A DNA stretch of 29,473 nt from Zeimonas sp964481165 (GCA_964481165.1 CAYZYC010000019.1:1-29473), one strand, 5' to 3'. Shown: positions 17,902 to 26,717, counted from the first letter of the stretch. Program-made: numbers and translations. Notes: generated by a model from the letters alone, not told the origin.

Positions 17902-19656
17902 CTACTGCGGCACCCCGGGCAATTCCGCGCCGCAATTGCACGCGCGCGACCAGTGCTGTTGCGCATCGGCGAGCAGCCATTCGACGCCGAAGCGGGCAAG
18001 TTGCCCCGCACGGTTCGCGGTAGCATCGCCGGGCGACGAAAGCGAAGCGCGCGCGGTGCGTGCCCACGCCCACGCGAGCAGCGTGTAGCCGACTCCCATC
18101 AGGAAATCGTCGGCGACGCGCAGCGGCCATTCCGGATCGTCGCGCGCACCTCCGGTCGCCGCCCGCACGGCGTCGCGCGCACGATCGATCTGGCCGTGCA
18201 ACGCCGACGCGAAGGACTCGAGCGCGGGTTGCTTGGCGCATTCGCCGATCTCGCGCTCGAGTTCGCCGAGCAGTTCGCCGAGCGCGCTGCCGCCGTCGGA
18301 GACGACCTTGCGAACGAGCAGGTCGATCGCCTGGATCTCGTTCGTTCCCTCGTAGATCATCGCGATTCGCGCGTCGCGCACGCACTGCTCGATGCCGTAC
18401 TCGCGCACGTAGCCGTAGCCGCCCCAGACCTGCAACGCGGCACTCGCGCCGTGGAATCCGTGGTGCGTCGCGAAGGCCTTCACGACCGGCGTGAGCAGGC
18501 CGCACCAGCGCACCGCCTGCGCACGGCGATCGGGCTGCGGGTGATGCTCGGCTTCGTCGAGCAGCACCGCGCACCGGTACGCAACGACGCGCAGGCCCAG
18601 CGTCAGCGACTGCAGCCCGAGCAGCGTGCGGCGCATCGCCGGATGGCGGATGATCGGGTCGGCGGCGGCTGCCGGATCGCCGTCGCGCGAAGCGGCGCGC
18701 ATCTGCAGGCGCTCGCCCGCGTACCGGATCGCGTTCTGCGTGGCGAGCTCGAGATGGCCCACGCCCTGCAGGCCGACGTGCAGGCGCGCCGCGTTCATCA
18801 TCACGAACATCGCCGCCAGGCCCCGGTGCGGTTCGCCGACGAGCCAGCCGGTCGCTTCGTCGTAGCGCATCACGCAGGTCGCGCTGCCGTGGATGCCCAT
18901 CTTGTGCTCGAGCCCCTCGCACGCGAAGGTGTTGCGCGTCGCATCCGGCAGGAATTTCGGCACCAGCGCGAGCGACAGTCCCTTCGACCCGGGGGGCGCG
19001 TCGGGCAGACGGCACAGCACCAGGTGCACGATGTTCTCGCTCAGGTCGTGGTCGCCGCCCGAGATGAAGATCTTGCCGCCGCTGACGCGCACGCTGCCGT
19101 CGGGAGCCGGTCGCGCGATCGTGCGCACGAGCCCCAGGTCGCTGCCGGCCTGCGGTTCGGTGAGCGCCATCGCCGCCAGCCACTCGCCGCTCGCGAGTTT
19201 CGGCAGGTAGCGTTCGCGCAGCTCCGGCGCAGCGTGTTCCTTCAGCGTGCGGTACGCGCCGTGCAGCAACGCCGGATACATCGTCCAGGCGTGATTCGCC
19301 GAAACGAGCATCTCGAAGAGCGCCGCATCGAGCACTCCGGGCAGCCCCTGCCCGCCGTCTTCGACGGCGCACGACAGCGCCGGCCATCCCCCGTCGACGA
19401 AAGCGCGATACGCATCACGGAATCCGGGCGGCGTGCGCACCGCGCCGTCTTCCAGGCGGCAGCCGTGCAGGTCGCCGGGCGCGTTGGTCGGCGCCAGCGC
19501 CTGCGCGGCGAAACGGCCCGCTTCGTCGAGGATCTGGCGCGACAGCGATGCGTCGACACCGGCGATCGGCGGGCACGCACTCCACGACGCAGGCGCGTCG
19601 AGCACGTCCTCGAGCACGAAACGGATCTGCTCCAGCGGCGGCTCGTACGTCCACAT
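17902..19656 (-). CDS. Acyl-CoA dehydrogenase, long form
   Basis: This 584-residue flavoprotein catalyses FAD-dependent alpha,beta-desaturation of an acyl-CoA, handing electrons to ETF. Visible signatures are MALTEPQAGSDLG (FAD/substrate binding), KIFISGGDHDLSENIVHLVL, HKMGIHGSATC and the catalytic base Glu436 in AMIYEGTNEIQAIDLL. The roughly 130-residue C-terminal helical extension and the N-terminal lead place it in the long group often annotated as DmdC-like or 3-methylmercaptopropionyl-CoA dehydrogenase. That name does not fix its substrate here. The ATG at 19656 is preceded by GGAGAAA. It lies 27 bases after the HSD10-type dehydrogenase and upstream of the bifunctional hydratase/dehydrogenase, which suggests a dedicated acyl-CoA catabolic operon. 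The C terminus has CNC shortly before the stop, probably of no consequence. Confidence 0.94.
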   Translation of the reverse strand: MWTYEPPLEQIRFVLEDVLDAPASWSACPPIAGVDASLSRQILDEAGRFAAQALAPTNAPGDLHGCRLEDGAVRTPPGFRDAYRAFVDGGWPALSCAVEDGGQGLPGVLDAALFEMLVSANHAWTMYPALLHGAYRTLKEHAAPELRERYLPKLASGEWLAAMALTEPQAGSDLGLVRTIARPAPDGSVRVSGGKIFISGGDHDLSENIVHLVLCRLPDAPPGSKGLSLALVPKFLPDATRNTFACEGLEHKMGIHGSATCVMRYDEATGWLVGEPHRGLAAMFVMMNAARLHVGLQGVGHLELATQNAIRYAGERLQMRAASRDGDPAAAADPIIRHPAMRRTLLGLQSLTLGLRVVAYRCAVLLDEAEHHPQPDRRAQAVRWCGLLTPVVKAFATHHGFHGASAALQVWGGYGYVREYGIEQCVRDARIAMIYEGTNEIQAIDLLVRKVVSDGGSALGELLGELEREIGECAKQPALESFASALHGQIDRARDAVRAATGGARDDPEWPLRVADDFLMGVGYTLLAWAWARTARASLSSPGDATANRAGQLARFGVEWLLADAQQHWSRACNCGAELPGVPQ

Positions 19657-19683
19657 CGGGATTTCTCCGTCGCGCCAGCCGGC

Positions 19684-20448
19684 TCAGCGAGGCGCCATGC
19701 GCAGCGCGCCGTCCAGGCGGATCGTCTCGCCGTTCAGGTGCGTGTTGGTGACGACGTGGCACGCGAGTTCCGCGAACTCCTCCGGCTTGCCGAGCCGCTG
19801 CGGGAACGGAATCGACGCGGCGAGCGACTGCTGCACGGGCTCGGGCAGCGTCTTCATCAACGGTGTCGCGAACAATCCGGGAGCGATCGTGCAGACGCGG
19901 ATGCCGTGCTGCGCGAGGTCGCGCGCCATCGGCAGCGTCATCGAGACGAGCCCGCCCTTGGATGCGCTGTATGCCTGCTGCCCGACCTGGCCGTCGTAGG
20001 CGGCGACCGACGCGGTGAACAGCATCACGCCGCGTTCGCCGTCGTCGAGCGGCGCGAGTTTCGCGCACGCCGCCGCGAACAGGCGGCTGACGTTGTAGCT
20101 GCCGATCAGGTTGATCTGCACGACCTTCGCGAAGTCCTCGAGCGCGGCGGCCGATCCGTCCTTCTGCACCACGCGCTTCGCGGTGCCGATGCCGGCGATG
20201 TTCATCAGGATCCGCGCATCGCCGTGCGCCGACGCGGCGCCGGCGAGCGCCGCTTCGACGCTCGCAGCGTCGGTGATGTCGCACCGATAGGCGACGCCGC
20301 CGATGTCCGCGGCCACTTTCTGCGCCTGCTCGAGGTTGACGTCGAGCACCGCGACGCGCGCGCCCAGGCGCGCGAGCTCGCGCGCGGTCGCTTCGCCCAG
20401 TCCCGATGCACCGCCGGTGACGATGGCGGCCTGTCCTTCGATTTTCAT
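19684..20448 (-). CDS. HSD10-type short-chain 3-hydroxyacyl-CoA dehydrogenase
   Basis: A 254-residue classical short-chain dehydrogenase. The NAD-binding motif TGGASGLG is at residues 11-18 and the catalytic Ser147, Tyr160 and Lys164 lie in TASVAAYDGQVGQQAYSASK. The sequence around the active site and the C terminus (NGETIRLDGALRM) is strikingly like mitochondrial 17-beta-hydroxysteroid dehydrogenase type 10, which oxidises 3-hydroxyacyl-CoAs including the 2-methyl-branched one from isoleucine. Activity on a 3-hydroxyacyl-CoA is therefore the best guess. I chose the ATG at 20448 (MKIEGQAAIV) because GGAGAA precedes it and the open frame upstream to 20541 is unlike the family. It is first in the beta-oxidation operon, about 80 bases after a likely promoter. 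Confidence 0.93.
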   Translation of the reverse strand: MKIEGQAAIVTGGASGLGEATARELARLGARVAVLDVNLEQAQKVAADIGGVAYRCDITDAASVEAALAGAASAHGDARILMNIAGIGTAKRVVQKDGSAAALEDFAKVVQINLIGSYNVSRLFAAACAKLAPLDDGERGVMLFTASVAAYDGQVGQQAYSASKGGLVSMTLPMARDLAQHGIRVCTIAPGLFATPLMKTLPEPVQQSLAASIPFPQRLGKPEEFAELACHVVTNTHLNGETIRLDGALRMAPR

Positions 20449-20520
20449 TTCGGTTCTCCGGTGATGTGGATTCGGTGGATTGGGCGCATTCCGGCGGAAT
20501 TCGGCTCGCCTGGCAAGATC

Positions 20521-20535
20521 GTTATGAACTATAAC
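20521..20535 (-). promoter_or_regulatory. Promoter -10 with overlapping palindrome, beta-oxidation operon
   Basis: On the minus strand TATAGT (20533-20528) is a good -10 for the operon beginning at 20448; the -35 is weak. It sits inside GTTATGAACTATAAC (20521-20535), with 5-base inverted arms GTTAT/ATAAC. An operator covering the -10 is what a local repressor would use, for example a TetR-family acyl-CoA sensor, but no regulator gene is in the window. The surrounding gap (20449-20554) holds nothing else I can name. Confidence 0.5.
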
Positions 20536-20554
20536 AGGCACTCCCGGAATCGCG

Positions 20555-22084
20555 TCACCGGAACAGCAGCGTCGCGAGTCCGAGGAAGATCAGGAAACCC
20601 ATGCTGTCGGTGCTGAAGGTCAGCAGCACCGACGAGCCGATCGCCGGGTCGCGGCCGAAGCGTTCGAGCGTCAGCGGCACGACCAGCGCGATCACCGCGC
20701 CGACGAGCAGGTTCAGCACGATCGCCAGCGCCATCGTGAAACCGAGCAGCGGCCCGTACGGGGTGTCCCGGTAGAGGAGCCACGCGGCGACCCCCGCCAC
20801 CGTGCCCCAGACCAGCCCGTTGAGCCCGGCGATCGCCAGTTCCTTGAGCAGCAGCCGCCACGCGTTGGCCATGTTCACCTGGCCGAGCGCGATCGAGCGC
20901 ACGATCAGCGTCATCGTCTGGTTCCCCGAGTTGCCGGCGATCCCGGCGACGATGGGCATCAGCGTGGCCAACGCCACCACGCGGCCGATCGTTCCCTCGA
21001 AGGCGTCGATGACGCGCGACGCGAAGAACGCCGTGCACAGGTTCAGCGCCAGCCACAGCCAGCGGTTGCGCGCCGAGGTCCAGACGCTCGAGAAGATGTC
21101 TTCGTCCTCGCGCAGGCCGACGGTTGCGAACAGGTCGGATTCGGCTTCCTCGCGGATCAGGTCGAGCACTTCGGCGACCGTGACGCGCCCGATCACGTGG
21201 TTGCGCGAATCGACCACCGGCGCCGACACCAGGTCGTAGCGCTCGAAAGCCTGCGCCGCATCGCTCGCGTCGTCCAGCGGCTGCAGCGTCAGCACGTCGC
21301 GCTGCATCACGTCCTCGACCTGGATGTCGGGCTGGTTGATCAGCAATCGTTCCAGCGGCAGCGATCCGAGCAACCGCCCTTCCTCGTCGACGACGTAGAC
21401 CTGGTCGGTGTGGTCGGGCAACTCCTCGAGCCGGCGCAACTCGCGCAGCACCATGTCGAGCGTGAACTCGCGCCGGACCGTGATCGCCTCGAAATCCATC
21501 AGTTCGCCGACCGAGCCCTCCGGAAAGGACATCGACGCGCGCAGCTGCTCGCGTTCTTCGTGGCTCAGTCCCCGGCGCACCTCGTCGACGACGTCGCTCG
21601 GCAGGTCGGGCGCCAGGTCGGCGATCTCGTCGGCGTCGAGCGTCTCGATCGCACCGACCAGTTCGGCGCGGTCCATCGAGCGAATCAGCGATTCGCGCAC
21701 CGAATCCGATACTTCGAGCAGGATTTCGCCGTCGCGATCGGGCTTGACGAGATCCCAGACAATCATCCGGTCCGCGTACGGCAACGCCTCGAGCACGTAG
21801 GCGACGTCGGCCGGATGCAGGCGCTCGAGCAGCGTGCCGAGTTCGACGACGTGCGTCCGGTCGATCAGCGTCTCGATCGGTTCGGCCTGTTCGTCGGCCT
21901 CGTCGTGCCGCTGCCTTTGCGCGGCATCGAGGATCTGGTTGTGCCGACGGAGCAGTTCCTGCACCTCGGCGAGCGCACGGAACGCATCCTCGGGATCGCG
22001 CGGCTGCTGCGCGCGAGCGGACGCGGCGCTCTCGACGCTTTCGAGTCCCGGTTCGATCTCGGCGGGGAATTCGGTGTCGGCCAT
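20555..22084 (-). CDS. mgtE: MgtE family Mg2+ channel/transporter
   Basis: MgtE is a homodimeric inner-membrane Mg2+ channel gated by cytosolic Mg2+. The 509-residue product has the usual order. An N domain of helical repeats (LLERLHPADVAYVLEALPY; ADEIADLAPDLPSDVVDEV) is followed by two CBS domains (EDVMQRDVLTLQPLDD; VSAPVVDSRNHVIGRVTV) and five membrane segments. The pore-side motif PIVAGIAGNSGNQT and the conserved Asp in FSTDSMGFLIFLG are present. An acidic N-terminal extension of about 65 residues (FPAEIEPGLESVESAASARA and on) makes it longer than the roughly 450-residue Thermus protein. The ATG at 22084 is chosen because the frame upstream overlaps mtgA and is unlike the family. It lies 28 bases after mtgA and is probably the last gene of that series. 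Confidence 0.95.
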   Translation of the reverse strand: MADTEFPAEIEPGLESVESAASARAQQPRDPEDAFRALAEVQELLRRHNQILDAAQRQRHDEADEQAEPIETLIDRTHVVELGTLLERLHPADVAYVLEALPYADRMIVWDLVKPDRDGEILLEVSDSVRESLIRSMDRAELVGAIETLDADEIADLAPDLPSDVVDEVRRGLSHEEREQLRASMSFPEGSVGELMDFEAITVRREFTLDMVLRELRRLEELPDHTDQVYVVDEEGRLLGSLPLERLLINQPDIQVEDVMQRDVLTLQPLDDASDAAQAFERYDLVSAPVVDSRNHVIGRVTVAEVLDLIREEAESDLFATVGLREDEDIFSSVWTSARNRWLWLALNLCTAFFASRVIDAFEGTIGRVVALATLMPIVAGIAGNSGNQTMTLIVRSIALGQVNMANAWRLLLKELAIAGLNGLVWGTVAGVAAWLLYRDTPYGPLLGFTMALAIVLNLLVGAVIALVVPLTLERFGRDPAIGSSVLLTFSTDSMGFLIFLGLATLLFR

Positions 22085-22112
22085 TACGCGCGCGCCAGGC
22101 TTCGAGCAGCGT

Positions 22113-22907
22113 TCAGGGAGGATCGATCGCCCCCATCCAGCGGCCGATGATCGCGGCGCGGCGGGACAGGGCCGTCGAGCCGCGGTGCGCGTCATAGTAG
22201 CGCGGTCGCGGCAGCATCGCCGCCATGCGTGCCGCTTCGCCGGGGCCCAGGCGCGCGGCCGGCACGCGGAAGTGGTGAAGCGCCCCGGCCTCGGCGCCGA
22301 ACACGCCGACCCCCCATTCCGCGACGTTCAGGTACAGCTCGAGGATCCGGCGCTTGCTCATCACCGTTTCGATCATGTAGGTGATGACCAGTTCCTGCGC
22401 CTTGCGCAGGTAGCTGCGGTCGCCCGACAGGAAGAGGTTCTTCGCCAGCTGCATCGTGATCGTCGAGCCGCCGTGCACGACGCGTCCGCTGCGCCGGTTG
22501 CGCTCGTAGGCGCGCTCGATCGCGTCCCAGTCGACGCCATCGTGCTCGGTGAAGTTGGCATCCTCGGCCGCGATGACCGCGCGCTTCAGGTGCACCGAGA
22601 TCCGCTCGTAGGGCACCCAGCGGTGGTCGAGCCGGCGCTGAGGGTCCTTCTGCTGCAGGCGCGACAGCTCGGTGCGCATGAAGCGCGTCGTGCCGGGGTC
22701 GAACTGGTTCCACCACAACACGTGCGCGAAATACCACAGCTGCAGCGCCAGCACGGCGGTGACGAGCAGCGTGACGGTCCACGCGATCGTGCGCAGCACG
22801 CGCTTTCGCGGCCAGGCGATCGCCTGCAGCGCGCGCGGGCGCGGCAGGGCGAACCGGGGCAGCACGCGCCGGCTGCCCTGCGCGCGCGAGCGCTTCCTGC
22901 GGGTCAT
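22113..22907 (-). CDS. mtgA: Monofunctional peptidoglycan glycosyltransferase
   Basis: MtgA polymerises glycan strands from lipid II (family GT51) without a transpeptidase domain. The 264-residue product has a basic N terminus and one membrane anchor at about residues 38-57 (TIAWTVTLLVTAVLALQLWY). The catalytic motif is AVIAAEDANFTEHDG (Glu115), followed by HGGSTITMQLAKNLFLS, KAQELVITYMIE and ILELYLNVAEWG, all expected for GT51. The ATG at 22907 overlaps the aroE stop (ATGA), which fixes the start; an open frame further upstream to 23309 is aroE read in another frame. The position after aroE is one I know from related bacteria. Length is close to E. coli MtgA (242). Confidence 0.96.
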   Translation of the reverse strand: MTRRKRSRAQGSRRVLPRFALPRPRALQAIAWPRKRVLRTIAWTVTLLVTAVLALQLWYFAHVLWWNQFDPGTTRFMRTELSRLQQKDPQRRLDHRWVPYERISVHLKRAVIAAEDANFTEHDGVDWDAIERAYERNRRSGRVVHGGSTITMQLAKNLFLSGDRSYLRKAQELVITYMIETVMSKRRILELYLNVAEWGVGVFGAEAGALHHFRVPAARLGPGEAARMAAMLPRPRYYDAHRGSTALSRRAAIIGRWMGAIDPP

Positions 22908-23767
22908 TCGTGCGGCGTCGCCCGTGCGTCGAGCTCGGCGCGCACCGCGCCGTACACGGTGTCGGTCGGCGGCCGCACGCCGCGCCAGACGAAGAACGAC
23001 TCGGCCGCCTGTTCGACGAGCATCCCGAGGCCGTCGGAAACGCGGGCGCAGCCTGCGCGACTCGCCTGGCGCAGGAACACGCCGGGAAGCGGCGCGTAGG
23101 ACATCTCGTAGGCGAGTTGCGCGGCGCCGAGCACCTCGTCGGCGAGTTGCGGGCCTTCGCCGACGAGTCCGCTCGACGTCGCGTCGACGATCACGTCGTA
23201 TCCGGGACGCAGCGCGTCGATCGCGATCGCCTGCGGGACGACCCCTGCGCGCTGCGCGAAGGCCGCGGCCAGCGCATTCGCGCGGCTCGCCGTCCGGTTG
23301 GCGACGCACAGCCGCGAGACTCCGGCATCGAGCAGCGGCCCGACGACACCGAACGCCGCGCCGCCCGCGCCGACCAGCAGCGCCGAAGCCCCCTTCAGCG
23401 GCAACCCGATCCGCGCCTCGATGTCACGCACCAGCCCGACGCCGTCGGTGTTCTCGCCGAACGGCACTGCCCGGCCCGATTCCGGATCGACATCGAAACG
23501 CAGCGTGTTGACTGCCCGGGCCTGCGCTGCACGCGCGCCGAGTCGCACGGCCCACGCGAACGCCTCGTGCTTGAACGGCACGGTGACGTTCACACCGCGC
23601 CCGCCTTCGGCGCGGAACCGCTCGACCGTCTCGACGAAGCCGTCGAGCGGAGCGAGCAGCCGCTCGTACCGGAGGTCGTGCCCGGTGATGCGGGCGAAAT
23701 GCGCGTGGATCGACGGCGAGAGACTGTGCGCGACCGGATTTCCGACCACTGCGTACCGGTCGCTCAT
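22904..23767 (-). CDS. aroE: Shikimate dehydrogenase
   Basis: AroE reduces 3-dehydroshikimate to shikimate with NADPH in aromatic amino-acid synthesis. The 287-residue product has the substrate-binding HSLSPSIH, VTVPFKHEAF with catalytic Lys66, AVNTLR with Asn87 and GENTDGVGLVRDI with catalytic Asp108. The NADP site VGAGGAAFGVVGPLL lacks the usual Arg after GAGGA (Phe is present instead), a minor variation. The region YEMSYAPLPGVFLRQA and ISDGLGMLVEQAA-like C terminus (VSDGLGMLVEQAAESF) are typical. It starts 31 bases after the tonB-like gene and overlaps mtgA by four bases, so it is mid-operon. Confidence 0.97.
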   Translation of the reverse strand: MSDRYAVVGNPVAHSLSPSIHAHFARITGHDLRYERLLAPLDGFVETVERFRAEGGRGVNVTVPFKHEAFAWAVRLGARAAQARAVNTLRFDVDPESGRAVPFGENTDGVGLVRDIEARIGLPLKGASALLVGAGGAAFGVVGPLLDAGVSRLCVANRTASRANALAAAFAQRAGVVPQAIAIDALRPGYDVIVDATSSGLVGEGPQLADEVLGAAQLAYEMSYAPLPGVFLRQASRAGCARVSDGLGMLVEQAAESFFVWRGVRPPTDTVYGAVRAELDARATPHE

Positions 23768-23798
23768 CGCGGGCCCGGGGCACGACGCAGCGCAGCCC

Positions 23799-24758
23799 TC
23801 ATTGCAGCCCGATGGTTGCGGCGCGCGCCGCCGTCGGCTGCACGGATTTCGTCTCGAGCACGTCGTTGGTGAACGTCCAGGTGCGCACGATCTGCAGGAT
23901 GTCGCCGTCGCGCGCCATCTCGGGAGTGAATCGTTCGTACGGCGCGCCGGCGTAGACGATCTGCCGGACCGCCCGGTTGAGCACCTCGTGTTTCGACTTG
24001 CGGTTGACGATCACGTCGACGACGTTGCCGTGCCGGTCGATCTCGACGGTGATGATCAGCGAGTCGTAGTAGCGCCCGCGCGCCTCGCGCGGATACCGCT
24101 CGGTGCCCAGGCGCTCGATCTGCGCCGCCCAGTCCTCGACGTAGCGCGCGTAGCTCACGCCGACCGCGTTGACGCCGTAGGTGAGCCGCTTGGGCCGCTT
24201 GTTGTAGTCGGAGATCTGCTTGTCGATCTGCGCCTGCAGGCGGGCGATCACCGCCTCGACCTCGCGCTTGTCCTCGCCCGGCGTGGGCGCCGGCACCGGC
24301 ACGGGCGGCTCGTCGGACTGCAGGTACGCCTGCGGACCGCGCGCGAGCGCGAGCAGCCGGCGTTGCTGTTCTTCGAGTTCGGCGACACGCTGGCGACGGC
24401 GCACGACGTCTTCGCCGTCCTCCACGCGCGCTTCGGCGGGCAGCGGAGAGCGCGCGCGTCCTTCGTCGCGATCGCCGCCGCCGACCAGGTTCGCCTGCGC
24501 GACGACCTCCGCTTCGAGCGGCCTCGCGTCGGTGCGTGCGTTCAGCAGCACGACTTCGATCTGCGGGTCGATGGGCTTGAAGGTGATCGGCGCGGGCGGC
24601 GCGAAGCGCAGCGTCAACGCCAGCGCGTGCAGCGCCACCGAGGCGAGGATCGCGAAAGCCAGCGGGTCGCGACGCCACGCCGCGGCGAGCCTGCCTCGGT
24701 CGATCTGCTCGAAGTGCCGCACGATCCGGTTGACCCCGGGCGTCGACGCGATGCGCAT
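23799..24758 (-). CDS. TonB-like periplasmic protein with coiled coil
   Basis: This 319-residue protein has one N-terminal membrane anchor (LAFAILASVALHALALTL, about residues 33-50) and a C-terminal TonB-type domain of about 95 residues. The latter contains ERYPREARGRYYDSLIITVE, EIDRHGNVVDVIVNRKS and LNRAVRQIVYAGAPYERF. Between them is a charged helical stretch (RRRQRVAELEEQQRRLLALA) that looks like a coiled coil, with only a short proline-rich piece (PPVPVPAPTPG). TonB normally links ExbB/ExbD to outer-membrane receptors, but none of these partners is in the window, so transport energising is unproven. The start is either this ATG or a GTG at 24767 that overlaps the exonuclease stop (GTGA). 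It lies between the exonuclease gene and aroE. Confidence 0.85.
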   Translation of the reverse strand: MRIASTPGVNRIVRHFEQIDRGRLAAAWRRDPLAFAILASVALHALALTLRFAPPAPITFKPIDPQIEVVLLNARTDARPLEAEVVAQANLVGGGDRDEGRARSPLPAEARVEDGEDVVRRRQRVAELEEQQRRLLALARGPQAYLQSDEPPVPVPAPTPGEDKREVEAVIARLQAQIDKQISDYNKRPKRLTYGVNAVGVSYARYVEDWAAQIERLGTERYPREARGRYYDSLIITVEIDRHGNVVDVIVNRKSKHEVLNRAVRQIVYAGAPYERFTPEMARDGDILQIVRTWTFTNDVLETKSVQPTAARAATIGLQ

Positions 24759-24763
24759 CCGTT

Positions 24764-26707
24764 TCACGACGACGGCTCGTCCAGCGTTTCGTCTTCGAGC
24801 GGCTCGGCGGCTTCGGCCTCGGGCGTGGCGGCGACGTCGACGAAGCGCGCGTCGACCGACAGGTCGACCTCGTCGGTTCCCAGCACGTCGACGACGATGC
24901 GCCGGCCGGGCGCCAGCGCGGGCAGCCCGGCGAGCCGGAAATACAGCGGCGCGTCGGCCAGCCGGACGAGGTCGTCGCGAACGACGACTGCGTCGACCCG
25001 GCGCAAGCCTTCCTGCTCGAGCCAGCGCAGGCACCAGTAGCGCTCCATCCGCTGCTGGAAGTCGAGCAATGCGCCGTACTTCGCGTCGAAGGCCGAGACG
25101 ATCGAGAACAGCTCCGTGTCGTTCGCCGCGAGCGGCGGCGGCTCGCCCGCGAGGACCGCGAGCAGCTGTCGCTGGTTGATCAGGTCGACGTAGCGGCGCA
25201 GCGGCGACGTCGACCACATGTAGTGCGACACGCCGAGCCCCTGGTGCGGCAGCGCGTGCGTCCCCGTCTTCACGCGACCCGCCTGCTGCGAGCGGAAGAC
25301 GGCGGCGACCCGCGCGCCGGACAGCAGGCGCGCCCATTCGCTGTTGGCGAGGATCATCGCCTCGGAGACGATGCGATCGAGCGGGGCGTCGCGGCGCCGT
25401 TGCACGATCCGGATCCGCTCGGCGCCGCCTTCGCGTTCGACGTGGAAGCCGAAGTCGGCGCGCGAACGCGGCTCGGGTTTGCCGCGCACGCGCTCGCGCT
25501 CGCCGGTTCGCGCCTGCGCCATGCGCCACAGCACCCGCATCGCCTCGCCGTACGGATGGTCGATCGGCGCCGCACCCCGCATCGCCGATTCGTCGAACAG
25601 CGCATCGACCTGGTCGTGGCGCAGGTTCTGCGCGACGGTGATGCGTTCGGTGCGCGAGAACGACGCGACGATGCGCTCGCCGCCTTCGTCGAGGTCGACA
25701 TACAGCGAAACAGCCGCGGCCTCGCGACCCGCGTCGAGCGAGAACGTCGCGATCGTCGGTTGCGGCAGCATCGTGATCTTTTCGCCGGGCAGGTACACGG
25801 TCGACATGCGCTGGCGCGCGACCGCGTCGGCATCGCTGCCTTGCGCGATCGCCAGCGCCGGCGCGGCGACGTGGATACCGACGCGCACCCGCCCGTCGGG
25901 CAGCCGCTGCACCGACAGGCAGTCGTCGATCTCGGTCGTCGTCGAATCGTCGATCGAGAACGCGTCGACCTCGGCCAGCGGCAATGCGGCGATCGCGCGC
26001 CGGGCTTCGGCCGCCGGATCGGCGACTGCGGCGATCGCGAAGCCCTGCGGGAAATGCTCGGCTTCGAAACGCGCCACGTGCATCGCGCGCGGCGACTCGA
26101 AGGCGCCGAGCGAACAGAGCAGCCGCTCCGGGGTGCCGCGCGTGACCGCGAGCGCGCGCTCGAGCGCCTTCCACGCCACCGAAGCCTTGTCGGGGCGCAC
26201 CAGGAGTTGCGCCGCCTGCACGGCGATTTCCTCGGGCAGTTCGCCGCGCACCATCGCCTGTGCGTACGAGTCGACCTGTTCGTCCTGGCGGCGCCGCCGC
26301 TCGATCGTCGCCAGCGCCGACTTCAGTGTCTCGGCGGGCGCCGGGCGAAAGCGCCCTCGCCCCTTGCGGTGAAAATACACCGGGGCCGAATGCAGCTTGA
26401 GCAGCAACGCAGTCGCCTCGATCGCGCTCGAGCGGTGGCCGTGGTATTCGTCGGCCAGCTCCGAGAAGCCGAACTCCTGCTGCGGCGCGCATTCCCAGAG
26501 AAAGCCGATGTCGATCGAATCGGCCAGTTGCCGCGCGGCCGGCATCAGCCGGTCCGGCTCGGGCGTGTCGAAACGCAGCAGCACGTGGCTGGCCTTGACC
26601 TTCGCGCGCTTGCCGCTCGCGGTCTCGACCTGAAGGCTGCCGCCCGTCTCGGACAGTGCAGTGCCGGCACGGAAATCGCCGTTGTCCTCGAACAGGAGAT
26701 GCTTCAT
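24764..26707 (-). CDS. RNase II-family (RNB domain) exoribonuclease
   Basis: The 647-residue product belongs to the RNB family of processive 3'-5' exoribonucleases, which use Mg2+ to release nucleotide monophosphates. The start MKHLLFEDNGDFRAGTALSE and a small beta-barrel-like N terminus match the VacB/RNase II-like proteins of betaproteobacteria. The catalytic region is SIDDSTTTEIDDCLS at residues 251-265: Asp253, Asp261 and Asp262 align with three of the four metal-site aspartates of E. coli RNase II, and the fourth position is Glu259. HYMWSTSPLRRYVDLINQRQ carries the conserved arginines near the end of the RNB domain. A short acidic C terminus follows instead of a long basic tail. A perfect TATAAT lies 10 bases before the ATG. 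The tonB-like gene follows at once. Confidence 0.93.
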   Translation of the reverse strand: MKHLLFEDNGDFRAGTALSETGGSLQVETASGKRAKVKASHVLLRFDTPEPDRLMPAARQLADSIDIGFLWECAPQQEFGFSELADEYHGHRSSAIEATALLLKLHSAPVYFHRKGRGRFRPAPAETLKSALATIERRRRQDEQVDSYAQAMVRGELPEEIAVQAAQLLVRPDKASVAWKALERALAVTRGTPERLLCSLGAFESPRAMHVARFEAEHFPQGFAIAAVADPAAEARRAIAALPLAEVDAFSIDDSTTTEIDDCLSVQRLPDGRVRVGIHVAAPALAIAQGSDADAVARQRMSTVYLPGEKITMLPQPTIATFSLDAGREAAAVSLYVDLDEGGERIVASFSRTERITVAQNLRHDQVDALFDESAMRGAAPIDHPYGEAMRVLWRMAQARTGERERVRGKPEPRSRADFGFHVEREGGAERIRIVQRRRDAPLDRIVSEAMILANSEWARLLSGARVAAVFRSQQAGRVKTGTHALPHQGLGVSHYMWSTSPLRRYVDLINQRQLLAVLAGEPPPLAANDTELFSIVSAFDAKYGALLDFQQRMERYWCLRWLEQEGLRRVDAVVVRDDLVRLADAPLYFRLAGLPALAPGRRIVVDVLGTDEVDLSVDARFVDVAATPEAEAAEPLEDETLDEPSS

Positions 26708-26717
26708 CTGACGGGCG

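Noticed and set aside
17953..20616. 887-codon plus-strand frame opposite the acyl-CoA dehydrogenase and short-chain dehydrogenase genes
   Set aside because: It spans two well-supported genes and their gap, with no motif of its own.
22113..23309. Extension of mtgA to a 398-codon protein
   Set aside because: The extra N-terminal part is aroE read in another phase; the ATGA overlap at 22907-22904 gives a family-length product with the anchor near its N terminus.
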